Under the pieces are notes generated by a model. It did no database searches. It saw only the letters and a program-made list of their open reading frames with translations, and was not told the origin of the DNA. 7,238 nucleotides of DNA from an uncultured Eubacteriaceae bacterium (GTDB lineage: Bacteria > Bacillota > Clostridia > Eubacteriales > UBA1433), in the NCBI GenBank assembly GCA_937914785.1, contig CALGIV010000155.1, positions 1 through 7,238 on the forward strand. The letters run 5' to 3'. Below, in pieces: positions 1-6,776 of the stretch (the first letter of the stretch is position 1; each line of letters opens with the position of its first letter). The position numbers and the translations under genes are program-made.

Positions 1-672
1 ATGCCGTTTGGCGCTGTATTCCAGTATGAAGCGGAAAGGATTAAAAACGACAAAAAAGAGATTATCCTCTACAGTGCAGGGATTGTCGCGAATTTGATCG
101 CAGGGATGACAATGTATTTGATAAACACGTCGCGCGGCAGCATTTATCTGGAATATATTACTTATTATAACTTTCTGATTGCTTTGCTGAACTTGATTCC
201 GATCTATAAGCTGGACGGCGCCTACATTTTAAAACATGCGCTGAATGCTGTCTTTAAAGAGGACAACACCGTTTTGACGTATGATATTTCGCTCGTCATC
301 AGCGGCCTGCTCGTCGTACTGAATATCTATTGCTTCAGTATTGGGTTTATGATCATAACACCGGGCGTAATGGGCATATTTGGCATCGTCAGTACGCTGA
401 TGCTCAAGCGTCAGCCGCAAGTTGTGCGCAGCGCAAAGTTAAACCGGCAAATCATTACGGTACACGAAAACATGCGCATCAGCGAGATTATGAGGCGTTA
501 CGATTTTGACCAAGACGCGATTTTTAAAGTAAAAGATAAAAATAAGCGAACGATCGATATGATTATGGCACGCGATGTCATAGAAGGATATAAACGCTTT
601 GGTATTTATGCGACGATCGGCAAAGTCGTACAAGCAAAGCGCGGCAGGCTTTACAACGAAGAGTTGAATTGA
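1..672 (+). CDS. M50 site-2 (intramembrane) metalloprotease, SpoIVFB-like, 5'-truncated
   Basis: This is the C-terminal part of a membrane-embedded zinc metalloprotease that cuts substrates within or near the membrane. The frame is open from base 1. The first ATG is probably an internal Met, because the MPFGAVFQYE stretch resembles the LPFGG segment that lies after the HExxH zinc site in SpoIVFB-type proteins. That site must therefore lie upstream of the window. Visible features (residues counted from base 1): a hydrophobic segment about 21-41 with GIVANLIAG, matching the family's AGPxANL signature; NLIPIYKLDG at 64-73, the conserved NxxPxxxLDG motif with D72 as presumed third zinc ligand; hydrophobic helices about 97-118 and 119-135; and a soluble tail about 145-215 resembling a single CBS module. 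A CBS tail is known in SpoIVFB, where it senses nucleotide. The substrate cannot be inferred. A promoter for the next gene lies across its 3' end. Confidence 0.85.
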   Translation: MPFGAVFQYEAERIKNDKKEIILYSAGIVANLIAGMTMYLINTSRGSIYLEYITYYNFLIALLNLIPIYKLDGAYILKHALNAVFKEDNTVLTYDISLVISGLLVVLNIYCFSIGFMIITPGVMGIFGIVSTLMLKRQPQVVRSAKLNRQIITVHENMRISEIMRRYDFDQDAIFKVKDKNKRTIDMIMARDVIEGYKRFGIYATIGKVVQAKRGRLYNEELN

Positions 673-678
673 TATAAT
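650..678 (+). promoter_or_regulatory. Sigma70-type promoter for the radical SAM gene
   Basis: TTTACA at 650-655 (five of six matches to TTGACA) is followed by exactly 17 bases and a perfect TATAAT at 673-678. The -35 box lies inside the last codons of the protease gene and the -10 box starts right after its TGA stop. Transcription would be expected to begin about 685-688, at or within three bases of the ATG at 688. That fits the lack of a Shine-Dalgarno sequence before this ATG. Activity is inferred; the sequence match and spacing are direct observations. Confidence 0.6.
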
Positions 679-687
679 TCATTTACT

Positions 688-2553
688 ATGGATAATCAGA
701 ATAAGACAGGCAGTCAGACGATTAAGAAACGCGTTGAAGAGCAGTTGTTGTTAAACGTGCAGAAGCCGGGGCGCTACATCGGCGGCGAAGTTAACAGCAT
801 TTTAAAGCCGATTACGAAAGAGCTTGTACGTTTTGCTTTTGCTTTTCCCGATATTTACGAGGTTGGGATGTCGCACGTTGGATTAAAAGTGCTTTACCAC
901 GCACTAAATGCGCAGGAAAACATCTTTTGCGAACGCGTCTTTGCGCCGTGGACAGACGCGGATAAAGTGATGAAGGAACAGAAAATCCCGCTTTTCAGCC
1001 TGGAGACGTTCACGCCTCTTGCGGATTTTGATATCGTCGGCTTTACCCTGCAATATGAAATGTGTTATACGAATGTGTTGAATATGCTTTTTCTCGGCAA
1101 TATTCCGTTTTACGCCGCCGAGCGCGGAGAAGAGATGCCGCTTATCATTGCAGGCGGGCCCTGTACGGTTAACGCAGAGCCGATCGCGGCCTTTTTTGAC
1201 GCCTTTTTTATCGGAGAAGGAGAGGAGGCTGTCGTCGAGTTATGCCGCCTCGTCCAGCAGATGAAAGGGCAGGGCCGGGCCGAAGTGTTGCGTGCAATCG
1301 CACAGATTGAAGGGTTTTACGTACCGAGCCTGTACGATGTATGCTACCACGACGACGGTACGATTTGCGCTGTAACACCTAAAGAAGCGCAGGTGCCGGC
1401 GCGCGTAAAAAAAAGAATTATCGCCGATCTGGACAAGGCGCCATACCCCGATAAGCCGATTGTGCCCTATATCCAGATCGTGCATGACCGCGCCTGTCAG
1501 GAGCTTTTCCGCGGCTGTATCCGTGGCTGTCGTTTTTGTCAGGCAGGATTTATCTACCGGCCGGTAAGAGGCAAAAATTACGGCACCGTTATCGATCAAA
1601 TCGATAAAATGATCGCTTCCACGGGCTACGACGAAGTCTCGCTCGTTTCGTTGTCTACGATGGATTATCCGCCCTGTGCCGATGTCGTCGGCGATGTCAT
1701 CGATCGATACGGCGAAAAAGTCAGCGTGGCATTGCCTTCGCTGCGTATGGACGACTTTTCGATCGACATTGCAAAGAACATTCAGAAAGTGCGTAAAACC
1801 GGCCTGACGTTTGCGCCGGAGGCCGGCAGTGAGAGGATGCGCCGCGTAATCAACAAAGGCATTGAAAGGGAGGATATTTTACGGACGGCAAAGGAAGTTT
1901 TTAAAGCTGGATGGGGCAGGCTAAAATTGTATTTTATGATGGGGCTGCCGTATGAAGAAGATGAAGACTTGAGGCAGATCGCCACGTTGGCCGAAGAGGT
2001 GCTGGCACAATATTACGCGCTGGACAAGCAAGAGCGCAGCCGCGAGGTTACCGTCGCAGTGTCGGTCGCGTGTTTCGTGCCGAAACCGCACACGCCTTTT
2101 CAGTGGGCAGCACAAAATAGTATGGCGGAATTTACGCGCAAACAGCAGCTTCTGTTTAATGAAAAGCGCGCGCGGAAGATCACGTTGAAGACACATACGT
2201 CTGAGCTCAGCGTACTTGAAGGCGTCTTTGCTCTGGGAGACAGAAGGCTGGCAAAGGTCATCGAATTAGCCTGGAAAAACGGATGTGTTTTCGATGGATG
2301 GGATGAATGCTTTGATTATGATAAATGGATGACAGCATTTGAAGAAGCCGGTGTCGATCCGGCGTTTTACGCGCATCGCGAAAAGCCCTATGACGAAACG
2401 CTTCCCTGGGATCATATCGACGTGGGCGTCAAAAAGGATTTTCTGGTTGCAGAAAATGAAAAAGCGCGGCAGGCATGCAATACGCCGAATTGCGCACAAC
2501 AGTGCGGCGATTGCGGCATCAGGCAATCGTTTGAGGGGTATTGCAAATGGTAA
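688..2553 (+). CDS. TIGR03960-family B12-binding-like radical SAM protein
   Basis: A 621-residue iron-sulfur enzyme of unknown reaction, presumed cytosolic. Residues about 45-200 form a B12-binding-like N-terminal domain, with the family signature GGPCTVNAEPIAAFFDAFF beginning at residue 156 and IGEGEE following it. The radical SAM core runs from about 260 to 490. It carries the CxxxCxxC cluster ligands C277, C281 and C284 in GCIRGCRFCQAGFIYRPVR, the LPSLRMDDF segment at 349-357 and TFAPEAGSERMRRVINKG from 374. The C-terminus has a Cys-rich knuckle (C597, C602, C606, C609, C619) typical of the family and possibly a second metal site. Length is normal. The start at 688 gives an N-terminus slightly longer than usual and has no Shine-Dalgarno sequence; a TTG at 745 or 748, behind GAAGAG at 736-741, is a weaker alternative. 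It overlaps the next gene, which encodes its usual partner and is fused to it in some bacteria. Family identity is firm; function is unknown. Confidence 0.93.
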   Translation: MDNQNKTGSQTIKKRVEEQLLLNVQKPGRYIGGEVNSILKPITKELVRFAFAFPDIYEVGMSHVGLKVLYHALNAQENIFCERVFAPWTDADKVMKEQKIPLFSLETFTPLADFDIVGFTLQYEMCYTNVLNMLFLGNIPFYAAERGEEMPLIIAGGPCTVNAEPIAAFFDAFFIGEGEEAVVELCRLVQQMKGQGRAEVLRAIAQIEGFYVPSLYDVCYHDDGTICAVTPKEAQVPARVKKRIIADLDKAPYPDKPIVPYIQIVHDRACQELFRGCIRGCRFCQAGFIYRPVRGKNYGTVIDQIDKMIASTGYDEVSLVSLSTMDYPPCADVVGDVIDRYGEKVSVALPSLRMDDFSIDIAKNIQKVRKTGLTFAPEAGSERMRRVINKGIEREDILRTAKEVFKAGWGRLKLYFMMGLPYEEDEDLRQIATLAEEVLAQYYALDKQERSREVTVAVSVACFVPKPHTPFQWAAQNSMAEFTRKQQLLFNEKRARKITLKTHTSELSVLEGVFALGDRRLAKVIELAWKNGCVFDGWDECFDYDKWMTAFEEAGVDPAFYAHREKPYDETLPWDHIDVGVKKDFLVAENEKARQACNTPNCAQQCGDCGIRQSFEGYCKW

Positions 2554-3176
2554 TGCGTGCGGTCTATACGAAAACAGGGTTGCTCGTCTATCTGTCGCAT
2601 CTGGACATCGTGCGCATTGTCGAGCGGGCAATGCGGCGCGCTGGCATCCAGATGACTTATACGGAAGGCTTTCATCCGATGGCCAAAATAACGTTTTCGC
2701 CACCCATATCACTCGGGATGACCTCATATGGCGAAGTGCTGGAAGCGCATCTGGTTGAGGAAATCGATGCAGGGGAGTTCGCAGAAAGGATGAACGCCTG
2801 CCTGCCGCCGGGATGTGAAATTTTGTCAGCAAAAGGTTTAAATGAAAGTGACAAAAAAATGTCAAAGTGTACTATGTATGCAACGTATGATATTATGCTT
2901 GAGCGTGCGCCGGATGCCGATTTTCTAAAACAAATTATAGCATCTGAAGAATGCCTTGTAATAAAGAAAAACAAGAAGGGGCGCGATGTGCAAATTGATA
3001 TCCGTGATAAAATAGCGGCTCTTCGCGCAACACGGCAAGGGTTTGAAGCAGAACTGAACGCTTCGCACGAGGCGATGCTTTCGCCGGTGTTGCTGTTGAC
3101 ATATATGAAAAGTCGAAATCCTGATATGCCGCAAGTTACCGGCATCATAAAAAAGAAAGTTGAAATAATGGAATAA
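2547..3176 (+). CDS. TIGR03936/DUF2344 radical SAM-linked protein
   Basis: A 209-residue soluble protein whose gene almost always follows, or is fused to, the TIGR03960 radical SAM gene. It probably works with that enzyme, but its biochemical role is not established. The N-terminal half carries the family hallmark: YLSHLDIVRIVERAMRRAG, then YTEGFHPMAKITFSPPISLG, then GEVLEAHL. This region resembles the FISHLD...EGFxPxPxxxFxxPLxxG block of DUF2344. The C-terminal part (about residues 110-205) is Lys-rich and less conserved. I chose the ATG at 2547 because GAGGGG at 2533-2538 stands 8 bases before it. The TTG at 2541 is only 2 bases from that site, and the ATG at 2553, within TAATG, is 14 bases away. 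The chosen start overlaps the upstream gene by 7 bases, which suggests translational coupling. It is the last gene before a terminator. Confidence 0.92.
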   Translation: MVMRAVYTKTGLLVYLSHLDIVRIVERAMRRAGIQMTYTEGFHPMAKITFSPPISLGMTSYGEVLEAHLVEEIDAGEFAERMNACLPPGCEILSAKGLNESDKKMSKCTMYATYDIMLERAPDADFLKQIIASEECLVIKKNKKGRDVQIDIRDKIAALRATRQGFEAELNASHEAMLSPVLLLTYMKSRNPDMPQVTGIIKKKVEIME

Positions 3177-3207
3177 TAATCAAAGACAATCAAAGAAATG
3201 ATATTTA

Positions 3208-3236
3208 AAAAAACACTGGCAGTATCAGTGTTTTTT
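3208..3236. terminator. Rho-independent terminator, probably bidirectional
   Basis: An 11-base-pair stem is formed by AAAAAACACTG (3208-3218) and CAGTGTTTTTT (3226-3236) around a 7-base loop. The 3' arm ends in six T residues, so the T-tract is part of the stem, and the 5' arm provides a matching run of A for the opposite strand. It lies 31 bases after the stop of the DUF2344 gene and should end the region 1 operon. The G+C core of the stem is short (CACTG), so strength may be moderate. Confidence 0.75.
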
Positions 3237-3555
3237 GTGTATTTGATATAGAAGCAATAAAGGAACCGGAAATATTTTTCTCAAACAAAGGTTCTATGCG
3301 TTGTTTGAAAAATTATTACATCAGGAACTATCAAGTCAACCACCTGCACAGGCTCGGCACAGAATCCATTGTTTTTGAAGGTACATATTATGCCTGTCAT
3401 AACGGCCTTTCGTGCATTTGTGTTACTACAGTCGTTTTTTTTCAAAGCAAGGGTGTTTGGCAGAGAAGTCAATGGCATAGTACGGTTTGAAAATGATAAT
3501 GCGTTTTATTTACAGAGTGATATTTTCAATACGATTTCCAGTGTCTTTTACAAAC

Positions 3556-3588
3556 ATTATTATATGAACCAATTTTGGTTATAATGAT
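3556..3588. repeat. Imperfect inverted repeat overlapping a TATAAT box
   Basis: The core arms AACCAA (3567-3572) and TTGGTT (3575-3580) are perfect and separated by TT. The repeat extends outward to ATTATTAT (3556-3563) and ATAATGAT (3581-3588), with an unpaired ATG (3564-3566) on the left arm and one mismatch that would be a G-U pair in RNA. A perfect TATAAT sits at 3580-3585, so the right arm overlaps a possible -10 box. This could be a repressor operator or an RNA hairpin. No good -35 hexamer is present at normal spacing (TTATTA at 3557-3562 is the best), so promoter activity is uncertain. Confidence 0.4.
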
Positions 3589-3641
3589 AGTTAGAAAACA
3601 TTGCTTTATTTGGATGAATATAGTAAAATGTCGGATAGTAT

Positions 3642-3669
3642 TTGCGAATAACGGTAAATATGGTAAAAT
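3642..3669 (+). promoter_or_regulatory. Candidate extended -10 promoter of the glycan operon
   Basis: TTGCGA (3642-3647) is followed by 16 bases and TAAAAT (3664-3669). TGG stands directly before the hexamer, giving the extended -10 form TGnTAAAAT. A transcript would begin about 3676 and carry a leader of roughly 30 bases with the ribosome binding site AAAGGTG at 3692-3698. The -35 match is weak (four of six). Competing -10 candidates lie at 3580-3585 (TATAAT) and 3624-3629 (TAAAAT, with TTGCTT 17 bases upstream). Confidence 0.4.
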
Positions 3670-3704
3670 ATAGATAAAGTTTGTATTGCTTAAAGGTGTT
3701 GCCC

Positions 3705-5561
3705 ATGTTATATGACAAGCTGAAAAAAAACCGAAAATATGTATTGTTTTTTATTGACGTAGTCTTATGGTCCACGTCATTTTATATAACTTACTGCATT
3801 ATCCGCGAAACGTTTGTATTAAAGGGTTTTGAGAGAGAATTTTTATGGTCTCTGTTAATTTTAAATATCGTCTTTACAATTGTCTTCTTTGCCTTTAAAT
3901 TGTATGACAATATTTGGCGTTACGCGGAAGTAGAAGAGTTTTTTTATATTGCTCTGGCGACGTTAGTGGCGAATTTTGCATTTTTTATGGTCACAGGCCT
4001 GCTTGGATTGCGCCTTGGCGGACGCACGTACATTTTCACGACGGTTATGTCGGCGTTTGCGTTGTTTTTGTTTCGCCTGCTCTACCGGTTCAATACGATT
4101 TTGGAAGAGCGGAGTTATGGGCGCGCCGGTGCCAAGAAGCGTTTATTGATCGTTGGAGGCGGACGAGCAGCAACGATACTGCTCAAAGAGCTGGCACAGA
4201 ATGCGCGCAGCGAATACACGCCGATCGGCATCGTCGACGACGACCAGGAAAAGATCGGGCGTAAAATCGTCGGTGTTAAAGTGCTGGGCACAACTTACGA
4301 GCTGATGGAGCTTTGTGAAAAATACAATATTGAGACGATCATCGTCTCGATCGTAAAGCTTGAAAAAGAAGATAAGAAACGAATTTTAGACACCTGTGCA
4401 AAGACAGGCAGGGAGGTAAGCTTGATTCCGGACATTTACGAGTTGATGACGACCGATTCATCGTTCCTGCCGAGTATAAAACCTGTTGAAGTTGAAGACT
4501 TATTGGGACGCGATCCGGTTGAATTGGATATTGAGCAAATCGGGGAGTATATCATCGGCAAGAAGATTATGGTCACCGGTGCCGGCGGTTCAATCGGCTC
4601 AGAACTCTGCAGGCAGCTTATTTCCTTAAGTCCAAGCAAATTAATCCTGCTGGATATCTATGAAAATAATGTCTATGAAGTGCAGCAGGAATTGTTAATG
4701 ATGAATATTGAACCGGAAACCGTCTGCGTCGAGATCGCCTCGATCAGAGATAAGAGCCGGATGGATTGTATTTTAGAGAAGCATCATCCACACGTTATCT
4801 TTCACGCAGCAGCGCATAAACACGTTCCTTTGATGGAAGAAAATATCGAAGAAGCGGTAAAGAACAATATCGGCGGCGCGCTGTGTCTGGCTCAGCTTGC
4901 CTGCGACTATAAAGCAGAGCGTTTCGTTCTGATTTCAACAGATAAAGCTGTGAATCCGACGAATATTATGGGTGCGACAAAACGGATATGCGAGATCATC
5001 GTCCAGGCGATGAACGAGCAATGCGTCAATACAGTTTTTACAGCTGTTCGGTTCGGCAATGTTTTAGGTTCAAGCGGTTCCGTCATTCCGCTTTTTAAGA
5101 ACCAACTGAAAAACGGCGGCCCGATTACCGTTACACATCCTGAAATCGTACGCTATTTTATGACGATTCCCGAGGCGGTAGCGCTGGTAATCACGGCAGG
5201 CTCTATGGCGGATGGCGGTGAGATTTTCGTGCTCGATATGGGAGAGCCGGTAAAGATCAGAGACCTTGCCGAGAATTTAATCCGCTTGTCCGGCCTCGTG
5301 CCGGATAAAGATATAAAAATCACGTACACCGGCTTAAGGCCGGGCGAAAAGCTTTATGAAGAGCTTCTTCTGGCTGAAGAAGGCATCGAGTCTACGAACA
5401 ATAAAAAGATTTTTATCGGGCACTCTTTGACGTATAATTCGGAAAAATTATCCGAAGATATAGAAAACCTCCTTTTGGCCGCAGAAGAAAACGACACGGA
5501 TAAGATTTTAAGGCTCATCAAGCAACTTGTGCCAAATTTTTCCAGAAATTCCCAGCAATAA
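3705..5561 (+). CDS. Membrane-anchored NDP-HexNAc 4,6-dehydratase (FlaA1/CapD/PglF/WbpM type)
   Basis: A 618-residue inner-membrane enzyme. By family it converts UDP-GlcNAc (or a related sugar nucleotide) to a 4-keto-6-deoxy sugar, the first step to amino-dideoxy sugars of surface glycans. Four hydrophobic helices lie at about 12-33, 47-65, 79-100 and 108-127. A first Rossmann-like domain follows (LLIVGGGRAA at 147-156; IVDDD at 176-180), then a catalytic SDR domain from about 286. The SDR domain carries GAGGSIG (292-298, dinucleotide binding), AAAHKHVPLMEEN (368-380), STDKAVNPTNIMGATKR (411-427), RFGNVLGSSGSVIPLF (449-464) and GLRPGEKLYEELL (543-555). The catalytic motif has Met422 and Lys426, the MxxxK form this long subfamily shows in place of YxxxK. 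Length is normal. I chose the ATG at 3705, with AAAGGTG 6 bases upstream, over an in-frame TTG at 3681. The gene ends 17 bases before the aminotransferase. The exact sugar substrate is not proven. Confidence 0.93.
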   Translation: MLYDKLKKNRKYVLFFIDVVLWSTSFYITYCIIRETFVLKGFEREFLWSLLILNIVFTIVFFAFKLYDNIWRYAEVEEFFYIALATLVANFAFFMVTGLLGLRLGGRTYIFTTVMSAFALFLFRLLYRFNTILEERSYGRAGAKKRLLIVGGGRAATILLKELAQNARSEYTPIGIVDDDQEKIGRKIVGVKVLGTTYELMELCEKYNIETIIVSIVKLEKEDKKRILDTCAKTGREVSLIPDIYELMTTDSSFLPSIKPVEVEDLLGRDPVELDIEQIGEYIIGKKIMVTGAGGSIGSELCRQLISLSPSKLILLDIYENNVYEVQQELLMMNIEPETVCVEIASIRDKSRMDCILEKHHPHVIFHAAAHKHVPLMEENIEEAVKNNIGGALCLAQLACDYKAERFVLISTDKAVNPTNIMGATKRICEIIVQAMNEQCVNTVFTAVRFGNVLGSSGSVIPLFKNQLKNGGPITVTHPEIVRYFMTIPEAVALVITAGSMADGGEIFVLDMGEPVKIRDLAENLIRLSGLVPDKDIKITYTGLRPGEKLYEELLLAEEGIESTNNKKIFIGHSLTYNSEKLSEDIENLLLAAEENDTDKILRLIKQLVPNFSRNSQQ

Positions 5562-5578
5562 AGATAGGAAGATAACTA

Positions 5579-6775
5579 ATGAAAGTACCTTTTTCACCTC
5601 CAGATATTACACAGGCCGATATTGACGGTGTCGTCGAAGTGCTGCGTTCCGGTTGGATTACGACCGGCCCGAAGACAAAAGAATTTGAACATATGCTCAG
5701 TAAGTACTGTGGCACGAACAAAACCGCTGCATTGAATTCGGCAACGGCAGCAATGGAGTTGGCACTTCGCCTGCTCGGCATCGGGCCGGGCGATGAAGTG
5801 ATTACGTCGGTGTATACCTATACGGCTTCGGCAAGTGTCATTGCACACGTTGGCGCTACACCGGTGCTGATCGATGTTGATGAAGACAGCCAGTTTATGT
5901 CGGCTGAAAACCTGCGCAAAGCGATCACGGAGCGTACCAAAGCTGTCATTCCGGTCGATATTGCGGGAATACCGTGTGATTATGATGCTATTTTTCAAGT
6001 CGTCAAGGAAAAAAAGCCTGTCTTTAAACCGAACAATCAATTGCAGGAATCAATTGGCCGAATCGTTGTGCTTGCCGATGCGGCGCACTCCTTTGGGATG
6101 ATATATAAAGGGCGCCGAAGCGGCAGTATTGCAGACTTTAGCTCATTTTCTTTTCATGCCGTGAAAAACCTGACGACGGCAGAAGGCGGCGCGCTGACTT
6201 GGAAGAGTGATGTATTTGACGAAGAGTACATATATAAGCAGTTGATGAATCTCAGTCTGCACGGGCAGAACAAGTCTGCGCTGGATAAAACGACGAGCGG
6301 AAGCTGGGAATACGATATCCTTTCTCCTGCTTATAAATGTAATATGGCCGATATCAATGCATCTTTAGGGTTGACACAACTGAGCCGTTATGCAGAGATT
6401 CTTGAAAAAAGGCGCAGTGCAATTGTTTTTTATGACGAACACTTATTGAACGGCAAAACGACAGCGCTGAATCATTTTTCTGAAGACTATACCAGCTCTT
6501 ATCATCTTTATTTGCTTCGCATCGATAATTGCAGTGAAGAAAAGCGCAATGAACTGATGGAGTATATGGGGCAAAAGGGAATCTCGACAAATGTGCATTT
6601 TAAACCATTGCCGCTCTTTACGGCGTATCGCAATCTGGGTTTTGACATCAAAGACTTTCCCAATGCCTATAACGTTTATAAAAACACGATCACGATGCCG
6701 GTTTTTAATGCAATTACAAAGGAGCAGCTCTGTTATGTCGCGGATGTTTTTGATGAGGCTTTAAAAAGGATATAA
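5579..6775 (+). CDS. DegT/DnrJ/EryC1/StrS-family PLP sugar aminotransferase (PglE-like)
   Basis: A 398-residue cytosolic PLP enzyme expected to put an amino group, usually from glutamate, on the 4-keto carbon of the sugar made by the preceding dehydratase. Visible family marks: the N-terminal PFSPPDI...I..V..VL.SGWITTGP start; NSATAAMELALRLLGIGPGDEVI (53-75), which binds the cofactor phosphate; DAAHSFG at 167-173, with D167 pairing with the PLP pyridine nitrogen; SFHAVKNLTTAEGG at 191-204, with K196 as the presumed Schiff-base lysine; and CNMADINASLGLTQL (254-268). Between CDYDAIF (133-139) and the DAAH motif there is an insert of about 15 residues (KPVFKPNNQLQESIG) compared with minimal members. 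I recall this from a gut-bacterial subfamily, but I cannot check it here. The ATG at 5579 has AGGAAG (5566-5571) 7 bases upstream. The gene ends one base before the sugar transferase start. An aminotransferase for another 4-keto sugar remains possible. Confidence 0.92.
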   Translation: MKVPFSPPDITQADIDGVVEVLRSGWITTGPKTKEFEHMLSKYCGTNKTAALNSATAAMELALRLLGIGPGDEVITSVYTYTASASVIAHVGATPVLIDVDEDSQFMSAENLRKAITERTKAVIPVDIAGIPCDYDAIFQVVKEKKPVFKPNNQLQESIGRIVVLADAAHSFGMIYKGRRSGSIADFSSFSFHAVKNLTTAEGGALTWKSDVFDEEYIYKQLMNLSLHGQNKSALDKTTSGSWEYDILSPAYKCNMADINASLGLTQLSRYAEILEKRRSAIVFYDEHLLNGKTTALNHFSEDYTSSYHLYLLRIDNCSEEKRNELMEYMGQKGISTNVHFKPLPLFTAYRNLGFDIKDFPNAYNVYKNTITMPVFNAITKEQLCYVADVFDEALKRI

Positions 6776-6776
6776 G

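Larger units (their letters stand above)
3177..3704. other. AT-rich 528-base intergenic region
   Basis: No recognisable gene lies here. It is clearly richer in A+T than its neighbours: hand counts give 17 G+C of 60 for 3181-3240 and 14 of 60 for 3541-3600, against 36 of 60 for 1141-1200 in the radical SAM gene. It holds the terminator at 3208-3236, an inverted repeat over a TATAAT (3556-3588), a pair of similar 14-mers (3618-3631 and 3658-3671) and a candidate promoter (3642-3669). Short open frames occur on both strands around 3281-3584. The least poor is a 64-codon frame at 3390-3584 with GAAGG 8 bases before its ATG, but its protein resembles no family I know. The part from about 3280 to 3550 may be decayed coding sequence or a long leader; I cannot tell which. 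Confidence 0.6.

Noticed and set aside
1..3. ATG at base 1 as the real start of the protease gene
   Set aside because: The M50 family needs an HExxH zinc site upstream of the GIVANLIAG segment. It is absent here, so the gene must begin before the window.
2266..2865. 199-codon open frame on the minus strand
   Set aside because: It lies across the end of the radical SAM gene and the start of its partner, both with strong family motifs. Its translation has no recognisable domain, so it is an antisense shadow.
3556..3588. Hairpin as a second intrinsic terminator
   Set aside because: No run of T follows the 3' arm, and the outer stem is almost only A-T pairs. A regulatory site is a better reading.
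3681..3683. TTG as start of the dehydratase gene
   Set aside because: The in-frame ATG at 3705 has AAAGGTG at 6 bases spacing. The TTG has no ribosome binding site and would only add eight residues.
3914..4264. 116-codon plus-strand frame inside the dehydratase gene
   Set aside because: It is out of frame with a gene whose membrane helices and Rossmann motifs run straight through this region. Its Arg/His-rich product looks like a frame shadow.
5594..6040. 148-codon open frame on the minus strand
   Set aside because: It is entirely inside the aminotransferase gene, opposite conserved PLP-site sequence, and has no family features or clear ribosome binding site.
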